64,000 nt of DNA from an uncultured Granulosicoccaceae bacterium (GCA_938035125.1 CALHNS010000014.1:62001-126000); one strand, 5' to 3'; positions 1 through 8,818 are shown, counted from the stretch's first letter. Notes: a model not told the origin generated them from the letters alone. Translations and numbers: made by a program.

Positions 1-373
1 GATCGTAATCATTCGCATCGGCTGTTAGGTCGCTGATGGGCCACTGAACACCAGAGGGCGTAGTGCTGTACAAGCTACCAAATCCGATGTTAACTGAGCC
101 TGCGTTATTCTTTAGCACCTGCCGCACAGCGCTTTTTAATATCGTAGCCCTTGACTGCTCGCCAGGCTGATCAGGATATGCTCCGTCGATGGCAAAATTC
201 ATACTGCCTGAGTAATCAAGCACGAAGAGAAGATTGGGTGGCGCACTGTTGCGAATGTCACCACGATAAATTTCAGTATCGTCGGCCAATGCAGTGGTAG
301 AGACCAATACTGCTGCAATTCCAGTCTGTACAGCTGACTTTGCCCATTGTTTCAGCAATAGTGGGGATCGCAT
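1..373 (-). CDS. PilY1-like VWA-domain type IV pilus tip/biogenesis protein, N-terminal part
   Basis: This open frame has no stop inside the window and is missing from the ORF track because it runs off the left edge; I translated it by hand from the ATG complementary to 371-373. The first ~29 residues form a signal peptide ending near ALADD. It is followed by a von Willebrand A start, LLFVLDYSGSM, whose DxSGS is the metal-ion (MIDAS) motif. PilY1/PilC proteins begin in just this way (signal peptide, ADDTEIY, then a VWA domain), are exported, and act at the type IV pilus tip. Only ~124 residues are visible, so the C-terminal beta-propeller that would confirm PilY1 cannot be checked. It is divergent from the HTTM gene across ~170 bp. 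Another secreted VWA protein is the alternative. Confidence 0.7.
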   Translation of the reverse strand, partial: MRSPLLLKQWAKSAVQTGIAAVLVSTTALADDTEIYRGDIRNSAPPNLLFVLDYSGSMNFAIDGAYPDQPGEQSRATILKSAVRQVLKNNAGSVNIGFGSLYSTTPSGVQWPISDLTADANDYD

Positions 374-542
374 GAATTTATCCTTGTTATAAAGTGTACG
401 CAGGCTCACGATTTCAACCGAGTCGAAAAAGAAGCCAAACCTCATCAAGTAGGTTGTCGACACCACCTTCCAGCACTTGAATACTTCAGTAAAGAACTGC
501 TGTGCACTACTCAAGGGCGCACGCGGTTATCATGTGAGCATC

Positions 543-1943
543 ATGATCACGACATTGCTTAGAAATTGGGTGAAATCGCTGGCCACGCCGGTTCCAGGCT
601 ATTCGGTGGCTGTATTTCGGATTGCGATGGGCGCCTTGCTACTTTTCGAAAGCGTGAACTACGGTGTGTTTCATTGTCTGGATTGCATTTATCGCGACCC
701 GCAGATGGTGTTCAAATACCAATATTTCGATTGGGTGGCCGTACCGCCTGGAAGAGGGCTGGAACTGTTGTTATTTGTTATGGGGGTGGCATCCGTTGGC
801 GTTATGTTGGGCCTGTGGTACCGCTTTAGTGTTGTGCTTGCAACCGTGTGCTTTGCTTGGTTTTTTCTGCTCGATGCATCGTTGTACTTAAACCACTATT
901 ACTTAACGCTGTTGTTCTTAGGCATTCTGTGCTTCATTCCCGCCAATCGAGTTTGGGCTTTAGATGCCAAAAAATTTACATCCTCGTCGCCGTATATAAG
1001 GAATTGGTCGCGTGTGTGGCTAATCGTACAACTTGAGATTGTGTTGATTTGGGCGGGTATCGTTAAGCTCAACCCCGATTGGCTGCAATTAGAACCTCTA
1101 CGTTTTTGGATGACGCGGCACAGTGGCAACACCAGTGAATTAACACAATGGTTAACTCAAGATGCAGGCATTGCATTGGCGGCATACGGTGTCATTGTGC
1201 TGCATATAGTGGGCGCGCCATTGTTGTTGTGGTCTAAAACCCGATTGCCCGTGTTTTTTCTCTATCTGTGCTTTCATTCCATGAATGCCATCGTATTTAA
1301 TATTGGCATTTTTCCTTTCATGACCATTGCTGCTACAACACTTTTGTTTGCACCCGATTGGCCATTGAAGTTATGGGCAAAATTGAAATCTTCTCCATCG
1401 GATGCACTGGTAACCCCTCCAGTACCCGATTACTTCAATAGTGGCGGTGGGTTTTACAATGCAAAAGGCGTGTTCATTGTCTCGTTTGTTTGCCTGTGGT
1501 TGTTGGTGCAAGCATTGTTACCCACAAGGCCCTTATGGTACGAGGGGCCAGTGGCTTGGAATGAAGCCGGGCATTACTTCAGTTGGCGCATGAAGCTTCG
1601 TGATAAGCGCGGAGAAGCCAGTTTCATGATTCGTAATGAAAAAGAGAACAGCTTGCGTGTGGTGTACCCAAAAGATTATTTAAACCGCCGCCAAACTCAT
1701 CGTGTAACGTGTCGGCCCGATCTCATTTGGCAATTTGCACACTTTGTTGAGGCAAGGGTTGTTGAGGCAAGTAATGGGCTATACACCAACGACGATATAT
1801 TGGTGTACGGCAACATCAAGTGTTCATTAAACACACGTCCTGCACAAAAATTTTTACAACGTGTCGACATTACCTCTTTAGATAGGAGTACGCCAAGAGG
1901 TGAATGGCTAACCGAACTAACAACTGAACTGCCGAAGCGTTAA
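543..1943 (+). CDS. Vitamin K-dependent gamma-carboxylase-like HTTM membrane protein
   Basis: The protein has a multi-pass N-terminal HTTM region (about residues 10-300) with segments such as GYSVAVFRIAMGALLLFE and LDASLYLNHYYLTLL. A soluble C-terminal part follows, with HYFSWRMKLRDKRGEA and later IKCSLNTRPAQKFLQRVD. In vitamin K-dependent gamma-glutamyl carboxylases the corresponding C-terminal stretch reads like RMxLRDK and SLNGRPxQ, so this looks like a full-length family member rather than a stand-alone HTTM domain. Bacterial members have no settled substrate and most bacteria lack the vitamin K cycle, so carboxylase activity is not implied. The ORF track starts at a TTG (477). I prefer the ATG at 543, which gives 466 aa and removes a poorly conserved leader. 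The AEC permease starts 4 bp after the stop, which suggests co-transcription. Confidence 0.8.
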   Translation: MITTLLRNWVKSLATPVPGYSVAVFRIAMGALLLFESVNYGVFHCLDCIYRDPQMVFKYQYFDWVAVPPGRGLELLLFVMGVASVGVMLGLWYRFSVVLATVCFAWFFLLDASLYLNHYYLTLLFLGILCFIPANRVWALDAKKFTSSSPYIRNWSRVWLIVQLEIVLIWAGIVKLNPDWLQLEPLRFWMTRHSGNTSELTQWLTQDAGIALAAYGVIVLHIVGAPLLLWSKTRLPVFFLYLCFHSMNAIVFNIGIFPFMTIAATTLLFAPDWPLKLWAKLKSSPSDALVTPPVPDYFNSGGGFYNAKGVFIVSFVCLWLLVQALLPTRPLWYEGPVAWNEAGHYFSWRMKLRDKRGEASFMIRNEKENSLRVVYPKDYLNRRQTHRVTCRPDLIWQFAHFVEARVVEASNGLYTNDDILVYGNIKCSLNTRPAQKFLQRVDITSLDRSTPRGEWLTELTTELPKR

Positions 1944-1947
1944 TCCG

Positions 1948-2832
1948 GTGCTTGATTCCGTTTTCGTTATTACAGGCATTCTTATGCCAGCGGTGTTTAT
2001 GGCCGTGATTGGATACGTGTGGGTGCGTTCTGGTGGTGACTACCCCGTTCCTTTTGTCACCACGCTGGTCATCAACATTGGGTTGCCTGCGTTACTGTTT
2101 CATACGCTGTCCACGTCAACAGTGGAACTGGCTGCTTTAGGGCAAATTGGGCTTGCCGCTTTGGTGGTGCATATTTTATCCACAGCGGTTGCCGTTACCT
2201 TATTAAAAACAGCGGGTAAAGATTGGCGATTGTCGGTGGCGCACGTTGTGGGCAATACCGGCAATTTAGGCTTACCCCTGTGTTTACTCGCCTTTGGTGA
2301 TGAAGGGCTTGCCTTTGCGATGGCGTACTTTGCAGTTCAATGCTTATTGATGTTCAGCTTAGGTGATGCGATTTACGCTGGCCGCTTTACTTGGAAAACG
2401 GTGCTGCGCTCTCCGGTATTGGCAGCGGTTGTGGCAGGCGTTTTGGTTCGCCTAGCAGGTGTATCACCACCCGACATTATTATGGACACCACCTCCATTT
2501 TGAGTGGGTTGGTTATTCCTATTATGCTCATCACGTTAGGGGTGAGTCTTGCCTCGCTCAAAGTGCACCATTTCTCAACGTGTTTTTTTTGGTCTGTGGT
2601 GCGCACAAGTGTGGCTATCGTGGTTGCCTTCACCGTGGCGGCGCTGTTTCAACTGGAAGGTACCGCCCGAGGCGTTTTAATTATTGAGGCAACGGTTCCA
2701 GTGGCGGTGTTTAATTTTCTTTTGGCGCAAAAACATGGTAGAGATGTGGGAGAGGTGTCGGGATTAATCCTGATGACTCACTTGGGTTCTTTAGTGTATT
2801 TGCCATTCATCCTGCATTTGGTGCTGCCTTAA
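1948..2832 (+). CDS. AEC (auxin efflux carrier) family permease
   Basis: A 294-residue, almost entirely hydrophobic protein with about ten membrane segments and a conserved central break between two five-helix halves. The N-terminus (PAVFMAVIGYVWVRSGG, then LVINIGLPALLFHTL) and the segment VGNTGNLGLPL are typical of the AEC/PIN family, which in bacteria exports or imports organic acids such as malate or malonate. The substrate cannot be read from the sequence. It starts with GTG 4 bp after the HTTM gene stop and is followed after ~60 bp by the AI-2E gene, so the three may form one operon. Confidence 0.88.
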   Translation: MLDSVFVITGILMPAVFMAVIGYVWVRSGGDYPVPFVTTLVINIGLPALLFHTLSTSTVELAALGQIGLAALVVHILSTAVAVTLLKTAGKDWRLSVAHVVGNTGNLGLPLCLLAFGDEGLAFAMAYFAVQCLLMFSLGDAIYAGRFTWKTVLRSPVLAAVVAGVLVRLAGVSPPDIIMDTTSILSGLVIPIMLITLGVSLASLKVHHFSTCFFWSVVRTSVAIVVAFTVAALFQLEGTARGVLIIEATVPVAVFNFLLAQKHGRDVGEVSGLILMTHLGSLVYLPFILHLVLP

Positions 2833-2893
2833 TGGTTAAGCATCAGTTACTCTAAGCCATCGAACGCATTCTTTTTTCCAGTTGAGTTTCAAC

Positions 2894-4093
2894 ATGCAGC
2901 AGCGCACAGTCAATCGCGGGGTCCTAATACTGGTCCTGGTGCTGATCTCGGCAATATTTTTCAAAGTGGTTCAGCCCTTTGTTCAGGCGGTATTTATTGC
3001 AGCACTCTTTGCAGCCTTGTTTCATCCGCTGTATCGATGGCTGAGAAACATTATGGGGGGTCGTGCAACGCTTGCATCACTCACAACCTTGCTCATCATT
3101 ATCTTTTTTGTAGTAACCCCGCTAAGTATCGTTTTCTCCATCGTGGTATCACAGGCCGCCGATTTGGCCGATCGAACGGTGCCCACTATTCAGCAGTTCA
3201 TCTCAACCCCAGGAGCTGTAAGCGAGCTGCTGTCTACACTGCCGTTTTATGAAACTTTGCAACCTTATCGATCCATGTTATTGAATGTTGCCGGTGATTT
3301 CTCTAGAAGTTTGAGTGGGTGGGCTGTTGATATGGCACAGTCATTCACGCGTGGCACCATCAGTTCTGCGTTGTCGTTATTGATCATTTTGTACACCATG
3401 TTTTTTCTTTTTATTGATGGCGATCGTTTTTTATATTATCTGTTGTACTACATACCGCTAAACGATGATGATGAAAAGAAACTGCTTGAGCGCTTTATTT
3501 CGGTCACACGTGCCACCTTAAAAGGCACTGCTGTAATTGGTATTTTGCAAGGTGGTTTAGCCGGTTTAGCGCTAAATTTTGCCGGTATCCCCAGTTCATT
3601 ATTCTGGGCGGTCACCATGATGTTCTTATCCGTTGTGCCAGGGGTTGGTGGTGCCATTGTTTGGATACCAGCCACGTTATACTTATTTTTTACAGGGCAA
3701 CAAGTAACGGCCATCGTCGTTGGGTTGTTTTGTGTTCTGGTGGTAGGCGCAATAGATAATTTGTTACGCCCTAAATTAGTAGGTAATGATACTCAGCTAC
3801 ATGAACTGATGATTTTCTTCAGTACCTTAGGCGGCTTACTGTTGTTTGGATTTATGGGTTTTATTATCGGCCCCATCGTGGCCGCTTTGTTTGTAACTGT
3901 TTGGGAGTTGTACGGCTATGAATTTAGCCGATGGTTGCCCACTACCGCTTTTCGCCCAGAGAGTGGGAAAGTGGTGTTACCGCATGAGCGCTTTACCCGT
4001 AACACCAATGCAGAGCAGCGTAGAAAGGTAGATCGAAACCAAGTCGATACCGATCAACCCACAAGCCATGCGAAAGACGACCCAAAAGATTGA
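2894..4093 (+). CDS. AI-2E family transporter (PerM/YdiK type)
   Basis: A ~399-residue inner-membrane protein with about eight predicted membrane segments. The family signature near the C-terminal helices is clear: DNLLRPKLVG followed by a glycine-rich run (STLGGLLLFGFMG, then GPIVAALF). Members include the autoinducer-2 exporter TqsA and Na+/H+ antiporter-like proteins, so the name does not fix the substrate. The last ~40 residues are a charged, polar cytoplasmic tail. The track starts at TTG 2882; the ATG at 2894, four codons in, looks better because it precedes the polar MQQRTVNR leader directly. Its convergent neighbour is the Crp/Fnr gene. Confidence 0.88.
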   Translation: MQQRTVNRGVLILVLVLISAIFFKVVQPFVQAVFIAALFAALFHPLYRWLRNIMGGRATLASLTTLLIIIFFVVTPLSIVFSIVVSQAADLADRTVPTIQQFISTPGAVSELLSTLPFYETLQPYRSMLLNVAGDFSRSLSGWAVDMAQSFTRGTISSALSLLIILYTMFFLFIDGDRFLYYLLYYIPLNDDDEKKLLERFISVTRATLKGTAVIGILQGGLAGLALNFAGIPSSLFWAVTMMFLSVVPGVGGAIVWIPATLYLFFTGQQVTAIVVGLFCVLVVGAIDNLLRPKLVGNDTQLHELMIFFSTLGGLLLFGFMGFIIGPIVAALFVTVWELYGYEFSRWLPTTAFRPESGKVVLPHERFTRNTNAEQRRKVDRNQVDTDQPTSHAKDDPKD

Positions 4094-4141
4094 AACTGCT
4101 CTAGTTGATAACAAAAAAATTCATTCCCCAAAATTCACTTC

Positions 4142-4174
4142 TAGAGTTCTCCTAGAGTACTCCTATGAGTACTG
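4142..4174. repeat. Three imperfect 11-bp direct repeats between convergent genes
   Basis: The units read TAGAGTTCTCC, TAGAGTACTCC and TATGAGTACTG, head to tail, followed by a run of seven G. They lie in the ~108-bp gap between the AI-2E gene and the oppositely oriented Crp/Fnr gene, downstream of both. No clean stem-loop plus T-run terminator is visible here. Function unknown. Confidence 0.55.
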
Positions 4175-4201
4175 GGGGGGCGGCTTTTAGTTTGTTAACG
4201 A

Positions 4202-4867
4202 TCACCAGTCTTTAGGGAATTTCTTCAGTAAATACAAAATCCCGTCATCAAGTTCTACGTATTCACCTTTAATGAGTTCTGCCATAACTTTTCCCACCAT
4301 CTCGCGGGATGCGCCAATCATGTTGCCTAGTTCTTGGTGAGAAAATTTACGTGGCAAATGATCCTGATCTTTACTGTTGGTAACTTTTAGTTCAGTTAGC
4401 TTATCGGTTAACCGTTGATAAACATTATCTAGAGCTAAACGTCGGCTGCCTTCTGTGGCTTCGCGTAATCGGTGGGTAAGAGAGCGGATAATGCCGATGG
4501 ATAAATCGGGGTGTTCACGCAAAAGATCCAGAAACCGTTGTTTGCTTATCATCAACGCGGTTGTTGCTTCCAGTGCACTCACAGATGCCGATCGGGGGGC
4601 ATCGTCAAGCAGTGCGATATCACCAACAATGGAACCTGCGTCTTGGTGATAAAGAATGAGCTCTTTGCCCTCATCGTCGCTAACGAACACTTTCACAGAG
4701 CCTGATCGAATCACGTACATGGTTTCACCCACATCGCCCTCGGTCATGACAATAGCGTTCTTCTTAAATGTCACTTCACGAGTTTGGGTGGCTATGGCCT
4801 GTAATGCGGCATCATCTAAGTGTTTGAATAAATAAACTTGTTTTAATAGCGTGATCGGATCTACCAT
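4202..4867 (-). CDS. Crp/Fnr family transcriptional regulator
   Basis: 221 aa with an N-terminal cyclic-nucleotide-binding fold (about 10-130; glycines in MTEGDVGETMYVIRSG and the DIALLDDAPRSASVSA phosphate-cassette-like stretch) and a C-terminal winged helix (KFSHQELGNMIGASREMVGK, residues ~170-190). The RSASV segment resembles the cAMP-contacting RTA-V of Crp. There is no N-terminal cysteine cluster, so it is not an oxygen-sensing Fnr. It is probably a DNA-binding regulator responding to a small molecule, but ligand and targets are not visible. A good AAGGAG ribosome site lies upstream of the ATG. Confidence 0.9.
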   Translation of the reverse strand: MVDPITLLKQVYLFKHLDDAALQAIATQTREVTFKKNAIVMTEGDVGETMYVIRSGSVKVFVSDDEGKELILYHQDAGSIVGDIALLDDAPRSASVSALEATTALMISKQRFLDLLREHPDLSIGIIRSLTHRLREATEGSRRLALDNVYQRLTDKLTELKVTNSKDQDHLPRKFSHQELGNMIGASREMVGKVMAELIKGEYVELDDGILYLLKKFPKDW

Positions 4868-4871
4868 TTCT

Positions 4872-4881
4872 GGAGCGCTCC
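4872..4881 (-). promoter_or_regulatory. GGAGCGCTCC palindrome overlapping the Crp/Fnr ribosome binding site
   Basis: A perfect 10-bp palindrome lies 5 bp before the ATG at 4867 on the reverse strand and includes part of its AAGGAG Shine-Dalgarno. It could be an operator half or a small structure that limits translation. At 10 bp it could also be chance. Confidence 0.35.
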
Positions 4882-4972
4882 TTCGTTCAAATTTGCTCGA
4901 AAGTGTACGGTATTTGGCGCGGTTACACGGAGTTACCGTTTCACTGTGGTCTGTTCAGAGTATTCTTACCTA

Positions 4973-5818
4973 ATGCATAGCTTTATTTCAGGGCCAACCG
5001 CTCGGCTGGGGTGGGTATTGGTCACCGTATTATTGGTCTTTATCGGTTCGCTGGGAACAGCGTTTGCGGCTGATGTAGCGCGGGATATACGCGGTGGCCG
5101 TCAAGATGAAGGCGCCGATTTCGCAGGTTACATCGAACTTGGTGCGCATGCAGCCACCGGTCAAATGCCTGTGGTGGGTGTTGAGAACACAGAGATTCGC
5201 TTCACCGTCGGTGGGCATGTTCGGGCTAAGGGCTTCTTTCTGGATTTTCTGACAGAAAGTTACAACCGTGGGCAATTGGGTTATCACCTGTATTCAGGCA
5301 ACACTTGGTCGTTTGATTTGATAGCCACTGGCAGCCCTGATGGTATCGATAACACCTTATCGAATGAATTGGATGGGTTGCGTGATCGATCGGGAGCGGT
5401 TGAAAGCGGGCTGCGAGTTACTGGATTCACAGGACCGCTGATCGTGCAATTTGAAGCGCTGAGCGATATCACAGGTTCTCATGACGGTGCCATTCTCTCA
5501 GGCAGTGTTGCACGATCGTACCTGTGGCGAAATTGGAATCTACATTGGTTGTTAGGTGCACGTTACTTATCTTCTGAAACCACCAGCTTTTTATTCGGCG
5601 TGGACGAATCTGAGGCCAGTGAGCGTTTTCCTCGTTATAACGCTGGCGCTGGAGTAACTTACGTAACTGAGCTGGGTGCAACCTTGCCGCTGAATCAGTA
5701 TTTTGTGTTCCGTGGTACCGCTCGATATTGGTCACTACCCGATAGCATCGCCGACAGCCCCTTTATAGAAGATCAAAACTACTCAGAAATTACCGCTTCT
5801 GTGGTTTTTGTCTACTGA
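4973..5818 (+). CDS. MipA/OmpV family outer-membrane protein
   Basis: A signal peptide (hydrophobic LGWVLVTVLLVFIGSLGTAFA) precedes ~250 residues of alternating beta-strand character. Features typical of MipA/OmpV proteins are the FFGV-like SFLFGVDESEA, the RFPRYNAGAG stretch and the C-terminal ITASVVFVY strand ending in an aromatic residue. Family members are outer-membrane barrels sometimes linked to murein synthesis or stress resistance. The track begins at GTG 4946; I use ATG 4973 because it gives a normal signal-peptide length. The stop overlaps the ATG of the DUF3019 gene by one base, so translation is coupled and the four genes to 8370 form an operon. Confidence 0.8.
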   Translation: MHSFISGPTARLGWVLVTVLLVFIGSLGTAFAADVARDIRGGRQDEGADFAGYIELGAHAATGQMPVVGVENTEIRFTVGGHVRAKGFFLDFLTESYNRGQLGYHLYSGNTWSFDLIATGSPDGIDNTLSNELDGLRDRSGAVESGLRVTGFTGPLIVQFEALSDITGSHDGAILSGSVARSYLWRNWNLHWLLGARYLSSETTSFLFGVDESEASERFPRYNAGAGVTYVTELGATLPLNQYFVFRGTARYWSLPDSIADSPFIEDQNYSEITASVVFVY

Positions 5819-6309
5819 TGCGTTGGTCTTATTCAAGCCTTGTTGCCTTAATATGTTGTGTGGTGCTTGTTTCAAGCTTAGGTGCACAAACAACACTTGG
5901 CGAAAATTCACCAACACAAAACATCGATGATGCAGCAACCGATACGCAGCAGAACTTAACGGATTCCACATCGGATAACTCTGTATTAGAAGTGCAACCG
6001 GTAGTTACGTTGCGCGCGCGACCCACACGTTGTGCAACTTTGCGAGAAGGGCAGCCTTGTTACGTAAGATTTTCACTATCGTGGGAATCGGATCAACCCA
6101 TCACAGTCTGTTTAGTCAGTGAGCAAAACACAACAGGTAAGTGTTGGGAGAATGAGCTAGCAGGTAACTTTCGAAAAGATTTGTATTTGTCTGAAACCAC
6201 TGAATGGAATTTACAAAATATCGATGGGGATTCGTTCGGATCTGTAAAGGTGAGCGTTGCGTGGGTGTATAAATCACGCAGAGTAAGAAGAAATTGGAGG
6301 CTGTTCTAA
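5818..6309 (+). CDS. DUF3019 family secreted protein
   Basis: A 163-aa protein with a signal peptide (Met to about GAQTT) and a Ser/Thr/Asp-rich linker. A compact domain from about residue 60 carries paired cysteines (RPTRCATLREGQPCYVRF; TVCLVSE; GKCWENEL) and a C-terminal basic stretch, RRVRRNW. This cysteine and tryptophan pattern matches my memory of DUF3019, which is found beside MipA-type porins and a two-component system in marine gammaproteobacteria, as here. No biochemical role is established that I know of. The start overlaps the upstream stop (TGATG). Confidence 0.75.
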   Translation: MRWSYSSLVALICCVVLVSSLGAQTTLGENSPTQNIDDAATDTQQNLTDSTSDNSVLEVQPVVTLRARPTRCATLREGQPCYVRFSLSWESDQPITVCLVSEQNTTGKCWENELAGNFRKDLYLSETTEWNLQNIDGDSFGSVKVSVAWVYKSRRVRRNWRLF

Positions 6310-6325
6310 TGCGAGGTTGTGCACG

Positions 6326-7030
6326 ATGAAATCAAACTCAGACGTTAAATTACATATCATGGTGGTTGAAGATGATGCTTCGTTGTCTGAATGGATTGCC
6401 GACTATCTCACTACACATGATTATGAAGTGACTGTTGCATCTCGCGGTGATGAAGCATTGGAATTAATTAAAGAAGATGATCCTGATTTGGTTGTTTTAG
6501 ATGTGATGCTGCCAGGATTGGATGGTTTGAATGTGTGTCGACAAGCGCGTGAATTTTATAAAAAACCCATACTCATGTTAACGGCTTTGGGCAGTGAAAG
6601 TGATGAGGTTATGGGTTTAGATACGGGCGCTGATGATTACTTATCAAAGCCTGTGCGGCCGAAAATATTACTGGCAAGAATTAATGCGCTACTGCGCAGG
6701 GATGCACCCGATGCTGAAGAAGATGCCATAACCATTGGTGGTTTGCATATAGATCCTGTGTCAAGAACCCTAACGTTGAACGATGAAGGTGTTTTGGTTT
6801 CATCACACGAATTTGATCTACTCACCTTGTTAGCTCGTTCAGCAGGCACGCCGGTAAGTCGGGATACGCTAGTCACTCAGATGCGTGGAATTGAATACAA
6901 CGGTTTAGATCGCTCAATTGACATCAGCATTTCAAGGCTACGAAAAAAACTTGACGATGATGCCAGTGCTCCTGCTCGCATAAAAACCGTGCGCGGCAAG
7001 GGGTATCTTTTAGCGCCAGATGCTTGGTGA
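6326..7030 (+). CDS. OmpR/RstA-type response regulator
   Basis: The receiver domain (residues ~8-120) shows the acidic pair in VVEDDASL, the phospho-acceptor Asp in LVVLDVMLPG, the Thr/Ala switch in LMLTAL and the Lys in YLSKPVRP. A winged-helix Trans_reg_C domain follows and ends with TVRGKGYLLA. It is a DNA-binding response regulator acting with the kinase encoded next, whose start overlaps its stop. The track starts at TTG 6317; the ATG three codons later (6326) is preferred and gives 234 aa. Likely targets include the MipA-DUF3019 genes upstream, but that is inference from context. Confidence 0.93.
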   Translation: MKSNSDVKLHIMVVEDDASLSEWIADYLTTHDYEVTVASRGDEALELIKEDDPDLVVLDVMLPGLDGLNVCRQAREFYKKPILMLTALGSESDEVMGLDTGADDYLSKPVRPKILLARINALLRRDAPDAEEDAITIGGLHIDPVSRTLTLNDEGVLVSSHEFDLLTLLARSAGTPVSRDTLVTQMRGIEYNGLDRSIDISISRLRKKLDDDASAPARIKTVRGKGYLLAPDAW

Positions 7031-8370
7031 AACGCTTGCTCAGACGCTTGGTGATTGGCCAATTCCCCATGCGTAGGCTTAGTTTGTCATTGTTGTTGGT
7101 TGTGTTGTTGGCAACTATAGGCTTTGGGTGGGCTCTAGATCGGTTGTTTATTGGGCTACAACCTGATGATGCCGATCGACTCGCACCTTATCGCGTAATG
7201 GGTGAATCGTTAGTGGGAAGTATTTCATCTGATGATGAACTCATCGATTTGGTTTCTCGCTGGCCCCGCGGAACGCGAGTACAGCTCAGCAGTATCGACT
7301 CAAGTGCGGTTGCGCTGCCTTTAGAATTGCAAGAAGAATTGAATCAAGTGGGCTCTTTAGCGTTAGAGACTTCTGAAGGTGTTACGTTAATTGTTCCTAG
7401 GCCTGGTAGTAATACAGCGTTGGCTATGGATTTACCTCCTCTAACGTCAACCGCAGAATCGGCCTTAAGGTTTGCGTTAACCATCTTGTTTTATGCTGGA
7501 ATCGTTGCGCTCATTTTACTTTGGGTTTATCCGCTAGTTAGGCGCTTACATGGGTTGTCGAAAGTAGCCAATGAATTTGGTGCAGGTAATTTTAATGCTC
7601 GGGTGCCTGAGTCTAGGTTCAGTTTAATCAATCATATAGAATCTGAATTTAACGCCATGGCGGGCCGAATTGCCACACTCGTTGAAGATAATCGATTGCT
7701 TAGTACAGCCGTATCACATGATTTACGCACGCCTATAGCGCGATTACGTTTTGGGTTAGATGCATTAAGCGAAGAAAGTAACCCAGCAGTAAAAGATAAA
7801 TACATGCAGCGAATCAGTAATGATTTAGCTGAAATGGAGCATTTGGTGGAAGTGCTTCTCGACTATGCAAGACTTGAAAAACAAAAGCGCGAGCTGCCAT
7901 TGCAGCCTGTAAATATTGCATCGCGTTTAACCGATAGAATTGATGCACTGGCGCATGATGCGCCATTAGATATTCATTGGCAAGAACCAGCCGCCGGTGT
8001 GTGGGTAATGGCTAGTGAGCGTTATTTGGACATGGCTATCAACAACGTATTGCAAAACGCCCAGCGTTACGGTCAAAGTAACATTACCGTGAGTTTAAAG
8101 CCAAGCTCTAAAACTGATCCTCATGTGTGGGTGTATATCGAAGACGATGGTTCGGGTATTCCTGAAGAAGAACGCTCAAGAGTGTTGAAGCCATTTGAGC
8201 GGGGCCAAGCGAATTCGGTATCCTCTGGGTTTGGAATGGGCTTGGCTATTGTTCAGCGTATACTTGATTGGCATGGCGCTAAGCTTGTTTTGCATAGTAG
8301 TGAAACACTCGGTGGTGCATCCATACAAATGGGGTTCGTAGCAAGCTCAACCCATGTTGCTAAAGCTTAA
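7027..8370 (+). CDS. RstB-like sensor histidine kinase
   Basis: Two membrane segments (near residues 15-35 and 155-175) flank a ~120-residue periplasmic sensor. They are followed by a HAMP region, the H-box SHDLRTPIARLRF with the phospho-accepting His, the N-box NNVLQNAQRYG, the G1 box DDGSGIPEEE and the G2 box FGMGLAIVQRI, so all catalytic boxes are intact. The sequence LVEDNRLLSTAVSHD before the histidine is RstB-like. GTG 7027 or TTG 7024 can start it; both overlap the regulator stop. The signal sensed is unknown. Confidence 0.92.
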   Translation: MKRLLRRLVIGQFPMRRLSLSLLLVVLLATIGFGWALDRLFIGLQPDDADRLAPYRVMGESLVGSISSDDELIDLVSRWPRGTRVQLSSIDSSAVALPLELQEELNQVGSLALETSEGVTLIVPRPGSNTALAMDLPPLTSTAESALRFALTILFYAGIVALILLWVYPLVRRLHGLSKVANEFGAGNFNARVPESRFSLINHIESEFNAMAGRIATLVEDNRLLSTAVSHDLRTPIARLRFGLDALSEESNPAVKDKYMQRISNDLAEMEHLVEVLLDYARLEKQKRELPLQPVNIASRLTDRIDALAHDAPLDIHWQEPAAGVWVMASERYLDMAINNVLQNAQRYGQSNITVSLKPSSKTDPHVWVYIEDDGSGIPEEERSRVLKPFERGQANSVSSGFGMGLAIVQRILDWHGAKLVLHSSETLGGASIQMGFVASSTHVAKA

Positions 8371-8389
8371 GAGTTAACTTTAACAAATA

Positions 8390-8743
8390 ATGAACAACGA
8401 AAACCAAATCAATTACGTTGAGTTCCCTGCGGCTGACTTTTCTGCCATTAAGGCGTTTTACACTGCGGTGTTCAATTGGACATTTGAACACTTTGGTGAA
8501 GAGTATCTTGCATTCAACGATAGTCGAATGGATGGCGGGTTCTATAAGTCGACAAAAAAAGTTACCGCTGAACAGGGTGCTGCTTTGGTTATATTTTATG
8601 CCAATGATCTAGAGGCTTTTCAAGAACGCGTAACGGCTGCAGGTGGTGAAATATGCGTTCCCATATTTTCATTCCCAGGTGGCAGGCGATTTCATTTTAA
8701 TGACCCGCACGGCAATGAGCTGGCTATCTGGTCTGATAAATAG
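8390..8743 (+). CDS. VOC family (glyoxalase/bleomycin-resistance fold) protein
   Basis: 117 aa with the paired beta-alpha-beta-beta-beta modules of the vicinal oxygen chelate fold: NYVEFPAADFSAIKAFYTAVFNW at the start and FHFNDPHGNELAIWS at the end. In this subfamily such small proteins often lack a known activity; glyoxalase activity is not implied. It starts 19 bp after the kinase stop and could be read through from that operon. Confidence 0.85.
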   Translation: MNNENQINYVEFPAADFSAIKAFYTAVFNWTFEHFGEEYLAFNDSRMDGGFYKSTKKVTAEQGAALVIFYANDLEAFQERVTAAGGEICVPIFSFPGGRRFHFNDPHGNELAIWSDK

Positions 8744-8818
8744 AACGACGCATATTAGTTTACTAAGTGTTCGGCGACCAAAGCGCTGTGCTAAGTGTTA
8801 GACGCTAAGTAGAAGTTT

